From positions 1-40,381 of the forward strand of contig JAKSKH010000021.1 of the NCBI GenBank assembly GCA_024401855.1: 40,381 nt of DNA, read 5' to 3'. Under the pieces are notes generated by a model. It was not told where the DNA came from, did not search any database, and saw only the letters and a list, made by a program, of their open reading frames with translations. The stretch's first letter is position 1. Every line of letters begins with the position of its first letter. This DNA comes from Bacteroidales bacterium (GTDB taxonomy: Bacteria > Bacteroidota > Bacteroidia > Bacteroidales > UBA932). This document shows, one piece after another, positions 1-7,701 of the stretch. The position numbers were made by a program, and so were the translations under genes.

Positions 1-70
1 AATCCACCTGCGTAAGACCATGTTCTTTCCGCAGGGCTTTCAATGTTGAAGATATAACGTTATTACTCAT
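1..70 (-). CDS. XRE-family helix-turn-helix regulator, N-terminus only (runs off the left edge)
   Basis: Only the first 23 codons are in the window, starting at ATG 68-70 on the minus strand. They read MSNNVISSTLKALRKEHGLT, then QVD. The pattern LKxLRKExGLTQ is the opening of an HTH_3/Cro-C1 DNA-binding domain, helix 1 followed by the start of helix 2. The promoter box at 90-97 and two copies of an 18-base dyad lie directly upstream, which suggests that the protein binds its own promoter. The effector domain and regulated pathway cannot be seen. The family call is good; the function beyond DNA binding is unknown. Confidence 0.75.
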   Translation of the reverse strand, partial: MSNNVISSTLKALRKEHGLTQVD

Positions 71-73
71 AAT

Positions 74-91
74 TACATTCGCTTGGATGCA
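74..91. promoter_or_regulatory. Imperfect operator dyad TACATTC-N4-GGATGCA
   Basis: This 18-base element has the same half-site length and 4-base spacer as the perfect dyad at 155-172, with two changes in the right arm. It overlaps the 3' end of the -7 box at 90-97 and lies just before the start codon of the XRE gene, where bound repressor would block transcription. Autoregulation is inferred. Confidence 0.5.
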
Positions 92-97
92 AATATA
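90..97 (-). promoter_or_regulatory. -7 box TATATTTG for the XRE gene
   Basis: On the minus strand these bases read TATATTTG, a match to the Bacteroidota TAnnTTTG -7 element. The start codon is 19 bases downstream. I see no convincing TTTG at the -33 position. Confidence 0.55.
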
Positions 98-125
98 AGA
101 AATAAAAATAAAATTATATCATAAC

Positions 126-132
126 GAATGTA
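126..132. promoter_or_regulatory. Single operator half-site GAATGTA
   Basis: A lone copy of the right half-site of the dyad found at 155-172. The matching left half (115-121) agrees at only about four of seven positions. It lies between the two full dyads and may be an accessory contact. Confidence 0.3.
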
Positions 133-154
133 AAATTACCAAAGAAGAAGCAAT

Positions 155-172
155 TACATTCAATTGAATGTA
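155..172. promoter_or_regulatory. Perfect 18-base operator dyad TACATTC-AATT-GAATGTA
   Basis: The 18 bases are a perfect palindrome with 7-base arms and a 4-base centre. The same architecture recurs at 74-91. Both lie in the 162-base gap upstream of the XRE-type gene, so binding by that regulator is the simplest reading. It lies upstream of the -7 box rather than over it, so it could be a second repressor site or an activator position. Confidence 0.6.
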
Positions 173-232
173 GCGATCTTGCCTGAATAGTCGAGCCAAT
201 AAGAAAGGTACGTTGCATAGGATAGATGTTTC

Positions 233-1975
233 TCAGAACAATTGAACTATCCATCTGACCATCAATACGGCAAGGCTGATTACCAATGCTATAATCAAAA
301 AGACAATTCCGAATATGAATGTCGTCACTATGCTCAGCCCCAGATAGTTCACGAGCAGCAAAGAGACAAGGCAGGCAAGACTTGCAAGCAGGTAACTGAA
401 AAAACCTTTTATAAAATAAGTCCAGATGCTTGAATAGTTCCTGTTGCCTGACCTCGAATCCGGACGGCAGACGAATCTCATGGCAACAGCCATCACAAGA
501 AAAATAAAGGTCTGACAGACAGGGACGAAGTCAGTGAATTTCCAATTCGGATTGTTGGTCACTATTGCCCATGGGGCAACGGGGTTAAGTTTGGAGTAGA
601 AATTGAAGACAATCGGGGATATTGCCAGGACAACAAACCAGAACGCCAGGCTGACTCCTGCATCCTGAAGATTGCCAAGTTTCTTTAGCGCTTTATCACG
701 AAGGCTCCTTATAATGTTATGGTCGGCGCCGGCGTTTTCTGCCTGTTCAAGCATCTGCAGGGTCTTTACGCTGCTGCCTGTTTTCAGTTTCTTTTCCGCA
801 CTGTCGACCAGATTGGCCGCCCATTCTTCTATAGGGCTTCCATTTGGATAGAAAACATCATTGCATATGATTCCGCCATATGACGAGCCGTTGAAATCGT
901 ACTCAACGACAGTCGAGTCAACATGCAGGACTGTTGCCTCCTGAAAAAGAATAATGCCGCTTTCCGGTTCCGTTTTGGAAAGCAGTTCAGCCAGTTTCGA
1001 ACTGCACCGCACGTTTTCAGGAAATAATTCACCTGTTAGAGCTTTTTTCTTGGCATGGAAATCAGTTCCGGTATACGGAATCTCATGCGTTTCAGCGAAT
1101 TTCCTGACTCTTTTGTCACAAACAAAACCGCGTCTGACGTCATGGAAAAGCGATCTGTTCACCACGAAGCGTGATTCGTTGCTTCCGGCACCTTCGCAAA
1201 TACGGCAGGCAAGTTTCCCTTCGCCACTGCATGACTTGCAGATCAGCAATCCCTTTGTACAATCCGGACATGTAACGGAGCCTCTTCCATCACACCTTTT
1301 GCAAGTGTATCTTCCTCTTCCATTGCAGGTTCTGCAAAGATTCCCGCCTCTACCACCACAAAGGCGGCAGGTAATTTTTTCAGTAACCCACTCATAACCG
1401 CCTACATTCTTTTGCCGATTGTAGTCATATTTGATCACGTACTTCTGGATCTGTTCTTCGTAACTGCCCTTTCCGTGACATTTGCTGCACTCGACGAGTC
1501 CCTGGCCATTGCATTGGGAACACCTTATTTTTCCTTCGCCATCGCAGGAGCTGCAAGTCAGATTCGAGTAGTTGCCACCGCAGGTCGAACAAATGCTCTT
1601 GCCCTTTCCGTTGCATGTATAACAGGTGAAATTGCCGGAGCCACGGCACGGTGAACATGAGCTTACATTGGCGGAACCCTCTATTTCCAATACCGTTTCC
1701 CTGTCAACGAAATCCTCCGGAGTCCTGAGCTTGTAGCTCCATGCTGAAATGTCGTGCGCGGAGAAATATTTCTGCGGAGCAACGTCCCAACCACGGTACG
1801 GACGTGATTTCCGCTCAACATCGCGATTTTCGTACTGGGTCTTTATTCTGCACTCGTATATCAGGCAGTCGTCATTGACTCTGATCTTTATATTGTTCCC
1901 GTAATCATTGAAAGGATGACCGCTTGTACGGCGGGAATAGCTGTTGATTATCCTTCTTACTTCGCTCTCTTTCAT
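233..1975 (-). CDS. DnaJ-type zinc-ribbon membrane protein with twelve CxxC motifs
   Basis: 580 residues. The N-terminal ~100 residues are soluble and unrecognised. Residues 107-264 hold twelve CxxC motifs, most of the form CxxCxGxG (for example CSPCRGSG, CYTCNGKG, CRTCNGRG), as in the zinc-binding region of DnaJ/Hsp40, which has only four. There is no J domain. A mixed soluble segment follows to about 430, then roughly four hydrophobic helices (438-460, 490-510 and two in 530-578) anchor the C-terminus. Zinc binding is a strong inference from spacing; a chaperone-like or thiol role is only a guess. It follows the lipoprotein gene by 3 bases, so the two are co-transcribed. No function is assigned. 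Confidence 0.8.
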   Translation of the reverse strand: MKESEVRRIINSYSRRTSGHPFNDYGNNIKIRVNDDCLIYECRIKTQYENRDVERKSRPYRGWDVAPQKYFSAHDISAWSYKLRTPEDFVDRETVLEIEGSANVSSCSPCRGSGNFTCYTCNGKGKSICSTCGGNYSNLTCSSCDGEGKIRCSQCNGQGLVECSKCHGKGSYEEQIQKYVIKYDYNRQKNVGGYEWVTEKITCRLCGGRGGNLCRTCNGRGRYTCKRCDGRGSVTCPDCTKGLLICKSCSGEGKLACRICEGAGSNESRFVVNRSLFHDVRRGFVCDKRVRKFAETHEIPYTGTDFHAKKKALTGELFPENVRCSSKLAELLSKTEPESGIILFQEATVLHVDSTVVEYDFNGSSYGGIICNDVFYPNGSPIEEWAANLVDSAEKKLKTGSSVKTLQMLEQAENAGADHNIIRSLRDKALKKLGNLQDAGVSLAFWFVVLAISPIVFNFYSKLNPVAPWAIVTNNPNWKFTDFVPVCQTFIFLVMAVAMRFVCRPDSRSGNRNYSSIWTYFIKGFFSYLLASLACLVSLLLVNYLGLSIVTTFIFGIVFLIIALVISLAVLMVRWIVQLF

Positions 1976-1978
1976 AGT

Positions 1979-2383
1979 TTAGTCATTTTTGAAGATTGCA
2001 CGGATTATCTTGACAAGCATCATGACAGCAAAAACCAGAACCACCACGGCTGAGTAAACCGTAAGTCCTGGATTATAGGCGTCAGAATGATTATTTCTGA
2101 CGGAATCATATACTTTCCTGACCTTGTTTGCAGGTTTGTCCTCCGACAAAGTGTCCAGAACCACCTTGCAGTCTTTCAGGAGATAACCGGGTTTTATTGT
2201 CTCCACTACATTGAATGTTGTTCTGAGAGACTTTGCGGTAAAGAGGGAATCAATCGGACATTCTGCATCGCGGGTACGCATGGAAAGCCTTTCAGAAGGG
2301 TCGGTAACTTTGAGGGAATGTTTCTTACCACCGCATGCGGAACAGACCGCAAAAACAAGGAGAACAAGCAGAAATCTTTTCAT
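1979..2383 (-). CDS. Small lipoprotein with a C-terminal membrane helix
   Basis: 134 residues. The N-terminus MKRFLLVLLVFAVCSAC-GG is a lipoprotein signal with the acceptor Cys at 17. The middle is charged and unrecognised. The C-terminus, about 107-130, is one hydrophobic helix followed by a short basic tail, so the protein may be held at both ends. It is the first gene of a two-gene minus-strand unit with the Cys-rich zinc-ribbon membrane protein, 3 bases upstream of it. The -7 box at 2389-2396 stands only five bases from the start codon, so its message may lack a leader. Confidence 0.7.
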   Translation of the reverse strand: MKRFLLVLLVFAVCSACGGKKHSLKVTDPSERLSMRTRDAECPIDSLFTAKSLRTTFNVVETIKPGYLLKDCKVVLDTLSEDKPANKVRKVYDSVRNNHSDAYNPGLTVYSAVVVLVFAVMMLVKIIRAIFKND

Positions 2384-2388
2384 ATTCG

Positions 2389-2396
2389 CAAATGTA
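2389..2396 (-). promoter_or_regulatory. -7 box TACATTTG five bases before the start codon
   Basis: Minus-strand sequence TACATTTG matches TAnnTTTG exactly and is followed by CGAAT and then the ATG of the lipoprotein gene. With the usual distance from box to transcription start, the mRNA would begin at or next to the ATG. No clear -33 element is visible. Confidence 0.55.
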
Positions 2397-2468
2397 TAAA
2401 TAAATTTAAGTAAATTGTGCGGGGTTTGTCAGAGAAAGAAACAACTTGAAAACCAGGGACAAAGTAAT

Positions 2469-3017
2469 ATGAAATTTTCCGTAGACGCATTCTCTGCAAA
2501 AGGACAGATGCTTTCCATTGCCGGAAGGATGGTTCATGACAACGGCCTGCAAGTGATTGATGAGGAAGCCGGTTCTTTCTGGTATGCTTTTTTTGCGGAT
2601 GATATGGGGCCTGAAAGGACAATGGGCTCAACACTGTGCGGTATTATATGGACATACGGCAGAACTTACATGGTAAATGTCGGGGACAGTCGGCTTTACA
2701 GATGGCGTGACGGAATGCTGGAACAGATGAGCACAGACTGTAAGGATGGGAGTCCCGCAATAAGGGATATAACCGCAGAATTGGCAGAAGATGATATTGT
2801 TGTAATCTGCTCGGACGGAGTGTACGGGGCTGTTCCTGATGAAGAGATTGAATATTTTCTGACTGTTTCGGCTGCACCTGCCAGAGATTTGTGCGACAGG
2901 AGTGAAGTCAACTGCGGTACCGGCAATGCAAGTGTTGCCCTGATAAAAATCGGCGGCGGGGATTTCGGTTGTATCGATAAACCGGATGATGACGGACGCT
3001 GGGATTGCTACGCATAA
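2469..3017 (+). CDS. Compact PP2C-like protein, probably catalytically dead
   Basis: 182 residues from ATG 2469; an upstream ATG at 2415 would add 18 residues unlike the family, so I prefer the later start. Recognisable PP2C pieces in order are MKFSVDAFSAKGQM, FADDMG (usually ADGMGG), VNVGDSRLYRWRDG, DDIVVICSDGV and GNASVALIKI (usually EDNxSVVLI). The protein is some 50-70 residues shorter than a normal PP2C domain, with the segments between these motifs missing or reduced. Of the metal-binding acidic residues, the N-terminal E-D pair and the last D before N are absent and the ADG aspartate context is changed. A pseudo-phosphatase or a gene in decay are both possible. The reading frame is intact. 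A DUF1963 gene starts one base after the stop. Confidence 0.65.
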   Translation: MKFSVDAFSAKGQMLSIAGRMVHDNGLQVIDEEAGSFWYAFFADDMGPERTMGSTLCGIIWTYGRTYMVNVGDSRLYRWRDGMLEQMSTDCKDGSPAIRDITAELAEDDIVVICSDGVYGAVPDEEIEYFLTVSAAPARDLCDRSEVNCGTGNASVALIKIGGGDFGCIDKPDDDGRWDCYA

Positions 3018-3018
3018 T

Positions 3019-3657
3019 ATGTATTCGATTAAATTGTCTTTTTCCAAAACAGCGGAGCCGCTGTCCGGCAGGAGCAAATGGTGGGGTTCACCGGATTTGC
3101 CGGCAGGTTCTCCATATCCTGTTGTCCATTGTGCAGATGAGCAGGATGAATGGGACGAGCCTCTTACTTTCCTGTGTCAGATTCGCTGCGAAGATATAGC
3201 GGAACTCGATCCTGACGGTCTGCTCCCCCATGAAGGGATGCTGTACTTTTTTGCCGCTGTAGATTATTTTATGGGCATGGACTGCCCTCTCCATACTCCT
3301 TTGGGTGAATGGCCCCGGGAGAACGTCAGGATAATGTACAGCCCGTCCTGCGATGGACTGGAACCGTACGAAATGCATTGGGCGGACAGCGGGGAATCGG
3401 TGTTCATGCCGGAGGAGAAAATCAGTTTTGAAATATGCGGTGCCTCTGACGAGGGTTTCAAACTCCTCGGAAGACCATATATCGTTGATATCAATGAAGA
3501 ATATGAAGATGATTTTGTATCGGTACTCCAGATTGATGAGAATGATGACTGGGGTCTTCGTTTTTATGACTGCGGCATGCTTTTCCTGCTCCTGCGCAAA
3601 TCGCAGCTCCTCGGCCGCGACTGGCAATGGACAGTCGGATGTCTGCATTCTTTCTGA
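3019..3657 (+). CDS. YwqG/DUF1963 family protein
   Basis: 212 residues from ATG 3019, which directly follows the PP2C stop codon (TAATATG). An ATG at 2986 would overlap that gene by 32 bases and is less likely. Family signs are SKWWGSPDLPAGSPYP near the N-terminus (usually SKxGGxPdLPxxxxWP), then PLTFLCQI, and LLPHEGMLYFF, the core of DUF1963, a soluble all-beta family of unknown biochemical role. Residues 150-175 are rich in Asp and Glu. It lies in a tight plus-strand unit with the PP2C-like gene and the unknown gene downstream, so the three probably act together. The family call is good; the function is unknown. Confidence 0.75.
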   Translation: MYSIKLSFSKTAEPLSGRSKWWGSPDLPAGSPYPVVHCADEQDEWDEPLTFLCQIRCEDIAELDPDGLLPHEGMLYFFAAVDYFMGMDCPLHTPLGEWPRENVRIMYSPSCDGLEPYEMHWADSGESVFMPEEKISFEICGASDEGFKLLGRPYIVDINEEYEDDFVSVLQIDENDDWGLRFYDCGMLFLLLRKSQLLGRDWQWTVGCLHSF

Positions 3658-3679
3658 ACAATTCACAGACGAAGAAATT

Positions 3680-4324
3680 ATGGATAATATCAAAAAACTG
3701 GAGAATCTCTTTTCAGAGATTGTCAAGTACAGCGAAACTTTCAATTGTTCCTGGAAGACCATTCCTTTAGGCAAGCAGGCGTTTGAAGTGATGAAAAACG
3801 AACTTCCGCTGCGCGTAAAGGGAGAGCTGACCCCCTACACCAGAATAGTCCTGCTGAACAAGATGATGGGATGTATCCCAGAAAGGGACTGCGCAAGATT
3901 CTTCAAAGAGGTAAAAGAATACCAGATGAGCCTGTTTGACCTCATAGGTGACGAAGATCTTGCAGAGGATATGGAAATTGACGGATACAACGGACCTTCT
4001 GAGGATTACGTCAGGCAATATACCAGAAAGGACCTGAAGGAAAGCCAGAGGAGAACGGATGATTACCTTAATCCCAGTGTATCAATGGAGGAATGGTGCA
4101 GGAAATACGGAATTATGCTTAAGTTCGACCCTGTGGAAAGAACAGAAGCCTGGGAAAATTGCATATACGAAGTTGAAGCAGAATGTGACAGACTGCTGGA
4201 AAATGAGGTAAAGGGTATGGGCTTCTGCTTTTCATACTGGAGCACCAAGGAATCCGTTCTCGCGAAGTACGGAATTCAATGGGACAGCCCTTCGGTAATG
4301 AATCCCAGAGTCATGTTTGACTGA
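3680..4324 (+). CDS. Unknown soluble acidic protein
   Basis: 214 residues from ATG 3680 (MDNIKKLENLFSEI). The in-frame stretch just before this Met (SEQFTDEEI) looks protein-like, so a start at a non-ATG codon a few residues earlier is possible. It is charged, largely helical by eye, has no signal peptide and no membrane segment. It contains several Cys and Trp residues (WCRKYG near 160, FSYWSTKES near 190). I do not recognise the family. It is the third gene of the PP2C-like / DUF1963 unit and ends 14 bases from a convergent gene. Its Cys and Trp pattern does not match a zinc site that I know. Confidence 0.6.
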   Translation: MDNIKKLENLFSEIVKYSETFNCSWKTIPLGKQAFEVMKNELPLRVKGELTPYTRIVLLNKMMGCIPERDCARFFKEVKEYQMSLFDLIGDEDLAEDMEIDGYNGPSEDYVRQYTRKDLKESQRRTDDYLNPSVSMEEWCRKYGIMLKFDPVERTEAWENCIYEVEAECDRLLENEVKGMGFCFSYWSTKESVLAKYGIQWDSPSVMNPRVMFD

Positions 4325-4338
4325 TTATAAAGCCTTTC

Positions 4339-6207
4339 CTACCGAAAGACCACTATGGTGGAATGTATGTCCACCCGGGGAACAGCCACCTCGGCGCAGC
4401 CACCGCTCCACCTGAATTCGAGTTTCTTTCCGTCCGGCTGCTGGAATATGGCTTTGGGACGCCTGTCAAGCCTTATCCTGAGCACGACATCAAGCACAGG
4501 GGGTATGAAATCCTCTGTCAGAGACTTCTCGTCATAATGGTTTCCGTTGCAGTTGACAAGCTGCACCATCAGTTGCCCGTCCTTCTCGAAGTCGACAATT
4601 TCCAGCAGGCCCTCCGCACTGACAAGGCGCACTTCAGGATCATAGACGGTCAGCAGGAAGTCGGACAGGCTCTTCCTGTCCTCGAATTTCCTCTGCGACA
4701 TATAGGATGATGACCTCTCCCACGGATAGACTGCCAGACAGCCCTTGCCTTTCCCGTAAGATTCGGGCTTGCCCACCGACTCGTAACCATACATCCTGCA
4801 GGTCTGCGGGCCTGTCAGGAGCACGGAACCTCCGGCCTCGACATAAGCCATCAGGGCATCCCAGCTGCTGTCCTGCAACTTCTGGTACAGGTTCGGGACT
4901 ATTATGACCGGATAGCCTGAAGCCTCCCCGTTTTCAAGTTCTCGCTCCGATATCAACGACACGGAGTGTCCGGCATCGCAGAGAATGGACACAAGGCCCA
5001 TCAGTCTGTCATAGCCCGCCCTTGTGTAAATGCCTGTGTTGCCATCGCGCGACCACTCCCCCTGCTCGGCGAGCCGCTGCTCAGTTTCCATCAGCACGGC
5101 CACCTGCTTTCTGGGGCGGCCTCCGAATGTCCACTCGCGCCGGGAGTGGAAGAAGCCGGCAACGGGAGCCAGATAGCGGAGCGCCTTCATGTTGGGAGCG
5201 CCGTTGGCATCCTGCGGCACATAGAACTGGAATCCTCCGCCAAGGGAGATTATGGACGCACCCTCCTGCATCAACTGCACCGGGCTCTTTGTCACCATGC
5301 CGCCGGGAACGTTCCTGAAAGACCATGCCATCATGTCCCACGGCTTGCCCTGCATCACGGCCGAGCGCCCGCTGTAGCGGCCCCACATTATGGAATTTCT
5401 CCAGTCCAGGTCTCCGGATATACAGTCGTTGTCGGCCGATACGGGGCCTGCCATATGCTCGGTGTATGCCCAGTTTGAAATCACCTTGAAGTCCGGGTAT
5501 TCTGCATGCACGGCGTCGGTATAATGCTTCAAGTAAGCACGATAGAGCCCGCGGAGGTAGTTTGCGTACTCCATATAGTACGGGGCGTCCGCATTGACGG
5601 GCATGACTCCGCCAAGATTGATGCCGGTCTCCTTTTCGAAGGCCGCTACGGTAGAGGGGTCAAAGTCCATCTGCGCTCCCCAGCAATCGCCGTCAACCCA
5701 GATGCCGTCGAGGCCGTATCGCCCTGCCAGCTCCTTGATCTGGGGGATGAGCTTTTCATCGGCATAACTGCCGTTCGTCCGGGCGTATTCGGCGGAACGG
5801 GAGCCATCGGCTTTCTTCACAGCCTCCTCGGGATGCTTCTGGCAGTAAACTGCATCAAAGATGCCGGAATGGTGGGCATACAGCTGTACGCCTTTCTCCC
5901 TCGTGACCTTCCGCCATGTCTCCATGGGATTGCCCACGATGCCGGGAACTTCGTCTCCATATTCGGTGGGATATGAAGACCATCCGGGGTGTCCCTTGCT
6001 GTCAACCTGGATGAAATCGGGCTTGTACATATTGCAGATTTCGGCGATGTCATCTTCCGACAAGGTGGAGCCTATGGCCGGGCATCTGCCGGGAGATGCA
6101 TGGAAATCGAAGTGGAGGCCGAAGTATCGGTCCTGTGCAGAGGCATTGAATGAGCACATTCCCGCCACGGTGGCGGCAATTGCAAGGATAACTGACATAC
6201 GTTTCAT
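4339..6207 (-). CDS. Secreted glycosidase-like TIM-barrel protein with a glutamine-amidotransferase-like middle domain
   Basis: 622 residues from MKRMSVILAIAATVAG (ATG 6205-6207); a start at 6243 would put 12 residues before the signal peptide. The signal peptide ends around ASAQD. The first ~380 residues read like a TIM-barrel hydrolase: FGLHFDFHASPG, YAHHSGIFDA, YGLDGIWVDGDCWGAQ and FKVISNWAYTEH lie at strand ends, with Asp and Glu candidates for catalysis in the WVDGD segment. Residues ~400-520 (KQVAVLMETEQRL, YPVIIVPNLYQ, GGSVLLTGPQT) resemble the trimerisation/GATase-like domain of A4-type beta-galactosidases. The fold resembles the group called hypothetical glycosyl hydrolase 6; the substrate is unknown. 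It is transcribed alone, divergent from the four-gene lipoprotein/oxidoreductase operon that begins at 6306. Confidence 0.65.
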   Translation of the reverse strand: MKRMSVILAIAATVAGMCSFNASAQDRYFGLHFDFHASPGRCPAIGSTLSEDDIAEICNMYKPDFIQVDSKGHPGWSSYPTEYGDEVPGIVGNPMETWRKVTREKGVQLYAHHSGIFDAVYCQKHPEEAVKKADGSRSAEYARTNGSYADEKLIPQIKELAGRYGLDGIWVDGDCWGAQMDFDPSTVAAFEKETGINLGGVMPVNADAPYYMEYANYLRGLYRAYLKHYTDAVHAEYPDFKVISNWAYTEHMAGPVSADNDCISGDLDWRNSIMWGRYSGRSAVMQGKPWDMMAWSFRNVPGGMVTKSPVQLMQEGASIISLGGGFQFYVPQDANGAPNMKALRYLAPVAGFFHSRREWTFGGRPRKQVAVLMETEQRLAEQGEWSRDGNTGIYTRAGYDRLMGLVSILCDAGHSVSLISERELENGEASGYPVIIVPNLYQKLQDSSWDALMAYVEAGGSVLLTGPQTCRMYGYESVGKPESYGKGKGCLAVYPWERSSSYMSQRKFEDRKSLSDFLLTVYDPEVRLVSAEGLLEIVDFEKDGQLMVQLVNCNGNHYDEKSLTEDFIPPVLDVVLRIRLDRRPKAIFQQPDGKKLEFRWSGGCAEVAVPRVDIHSTIVVFR

Positions 6208-6211
6208 ATTG

Positions 6212-6244
6212 CATAAATATGCCGAAAAATTTCCGGAAATCAAA
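6212..6244 (-). promoter_or_regulatory. Possible promoter TTTG-N21-TATTTATG
   Basis: On the minus strand TTTG (6241-6244) is followed after 21 bases by TATTTATG (6212-6219), seven of eight positions of a TAnnTTTG box allowing one change. The start codon at 6205-6207 is four bases further on, so the leader would be very short. The spacer is two bases longer than the usual 19. Confidence 0.35.
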
Positions 6245-6305
6245 GAGCTTTCAATTTATGGTGTATTTTTTGTAAATTGGCATCTTAAACTAAAACAAAA
6301 CGCCA

Positions 6306-7688
6306 ATGAAACGTTCAATTCTTCTCACGGCAGTTGTGCCTCTGCTTTGCGCAGCCTGCTATCCCACGAGGATAGTGACGGTTTCTCCTGATACCGGGGA
6401 CTTGCATACGTACAGCACTACGGTAACGGTTCCGAGGACACATACCTCAACCACTACAACCCGTGTTGTAGCGGCAGACAACGATATCTCACTCTGCCTT
6501 GACCTCCAGGCCGTGGGAGCAGCCTTCGCCCAGTCGTCAACCGTAGAGGAATTCGAGAAACTTCTCAACGATTCTTCCTACATGCTCTCCAACCTGGACC
6601 TCAACCACGACGGATACGTGGATTACCTCCGCGTGGTGGAATCAGTGGAAGGCTACAACCACGTATTCATCATTCAGGCCGTCGTTGGAGACAATCTCTA
6701 CCAGGATGTTGCTACAGTCATCGCTGAAGTTCCGAGCACCACGCAGGCACGGGTTCAGATTGTCGGTTCAAGCTACATCTACGGACCGGACTACATAGTG
6801 GAACCGGTGTTCATAGCAACGCCCCTGATTTTCGCGCATCTGGTAGTGCACGCGTACAGGCCCTGGATTTCTCCCTGGTACTGGAATCATTTCCCTCCCC
6901 ACTACAGACATCCCGCGCCTATTTTCATCGGCCATTACCACGCATACGTGAACACCTATATGGTTCATCACCATTTCTGCCACGAAGTGGTCTATGTTTC
7001 CACATGCCACTACAGCGACTATGGCCGCGTATGCCGTGCATACCAGAGGAACGACTACGGCCAGAGGTATCCTGAACGCTCCTTCACCGTAAGGAACGCC
7101 AACACGCCAATACGCACGGCCTCAGGAGCCCCCGCATCCGAGATGGGCGGACGCACGACGGTAAGGAATGCGCGCGACCTTCAGATCAATCGGGAAGTGT
7201 CCGGAGTGACGAGGACAAACTCAGGCAGTTCCCGCTCCGCCGGCACATCCGCCGGCAGCGGCACAACGGTAAGACGCGGTTCCTCAGGAAACACAGCAAC
7301 AGCGGCACCCGCGCAGAGCAGCACCGGTCAGACGAGCGCCAGAAGTTCGTCTTCCGGACAGGGAACCGTCAGGAGATCCTCCCAGACAGCCGGGTCCCCC
7401 CAGGGACAGACGACCGTCCGCAGCCGCGTAAGCAATTCCGGAACGGCAAACACCAGAATCAGCACGGTATCGCCTTCCGGAAGCAAGTCCTCCACAACCA
7501 GGAGTTCCGGGGCAACAAGAAGTTCGGGAACAGCGCGAAGCACTTCTTCAAGCCAGGCAACCACGCGCAGTTCCGTATCCGGCGGTGCAGCTTCAAGCCG
7601 CAGCGCATCATCCTCCGCCCGCAGTTCTTCCCCTTCCGGCGGGCGCAGCGCATCATCTTCACCATCTTCATCAAGGACACGCAGATAA
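6306..7688 (+). CDS. Lipoprotein with an EF-hand-like loop and a long Ser/Arg-rich tail
   Basis: 460 residues. The N-terminus MKRSILLTAVVPLLCAAC-YP is a lipoprotein signal with Cys 18. Residues ~60-170 form a compact domain containing DLNHDGYVDYLRV (about 98-110), a calcium-loop-like D-x-N-x-D-G pattern, though it is isolated. Residues ~175-245 are rich in His, Tyr and Trp (ISPWYWNHFPPHYRHP, YMVHHHFCHE). From ~265 to the end, nearly 200 residues are almost only Ser, Thr, Arg, Gly and Ala, a disordered basic tail ending in RTRR. A family like this occurs in Bacteroidales, but its function is not known to me. It is the first gene of an operon with 7702 (13-base gap), the Tat oxidoreductase and the PmoA-like fusion. 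An upstream TATTTTTTG at 6264-6272 may be a relaxed -7 box. Confidence 0.7.
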   Translation: MKRSILLTAVVPLLCAACYPTRIVTVSPDTGDLHTYSTTVTVPRTHTSTTTTRVVAADNDISLCLDLQAVGAAFAQSSTVEEFEKLLNDSSYMLSNLDLNHDGYVDYLRVVESVEGYNHVFIIQAVVGDNLYQDVATVIAEVPSTTQARVQIVGSSYIYGPDYIVEPVFIATPLIFAHLVVHAYRPWISPWYWNHFPPHYRHPAPIFIGHYHAYVNTYMVHHHFCHEVVYVSTCHYSDYGRVCRAYQRNDYGQRYPERSFTVRNANTPIRTASGAPASEMGGRTTVRNARDLQINREVSGVTRTNSGSSRSAGTSAGSGTTVRRGSSGNTATAAPAQSSTGQTSARSSSSGQGTVRRSSQTAGSPQGQTTVRSRVSNSGTANTRISTVSPSGSKSSTTRSSGATRSSGTARSTSSSQATTRSSVSGGAASSRSASSSARSSSPSGGRSASSSPSSSRTRR

Positions 7689-7701
7689 ACAACATACAGA
7701 T

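Noticed and set aside
954-1397. Plus-strand open frame of 147 codons opposite the zinc-ribbon gene
   Set aside because: It is the antisense shadow of the Cys/Gly repeats on the minus strand; low complexity and no start signal.
5506-5976. Plus-strand open frame of 156 codons inside the glycosidase-like gene
   Set aside because: Opposite strand of a clear secreted enzyme with consistent protein motifs; no family likeness of its own.
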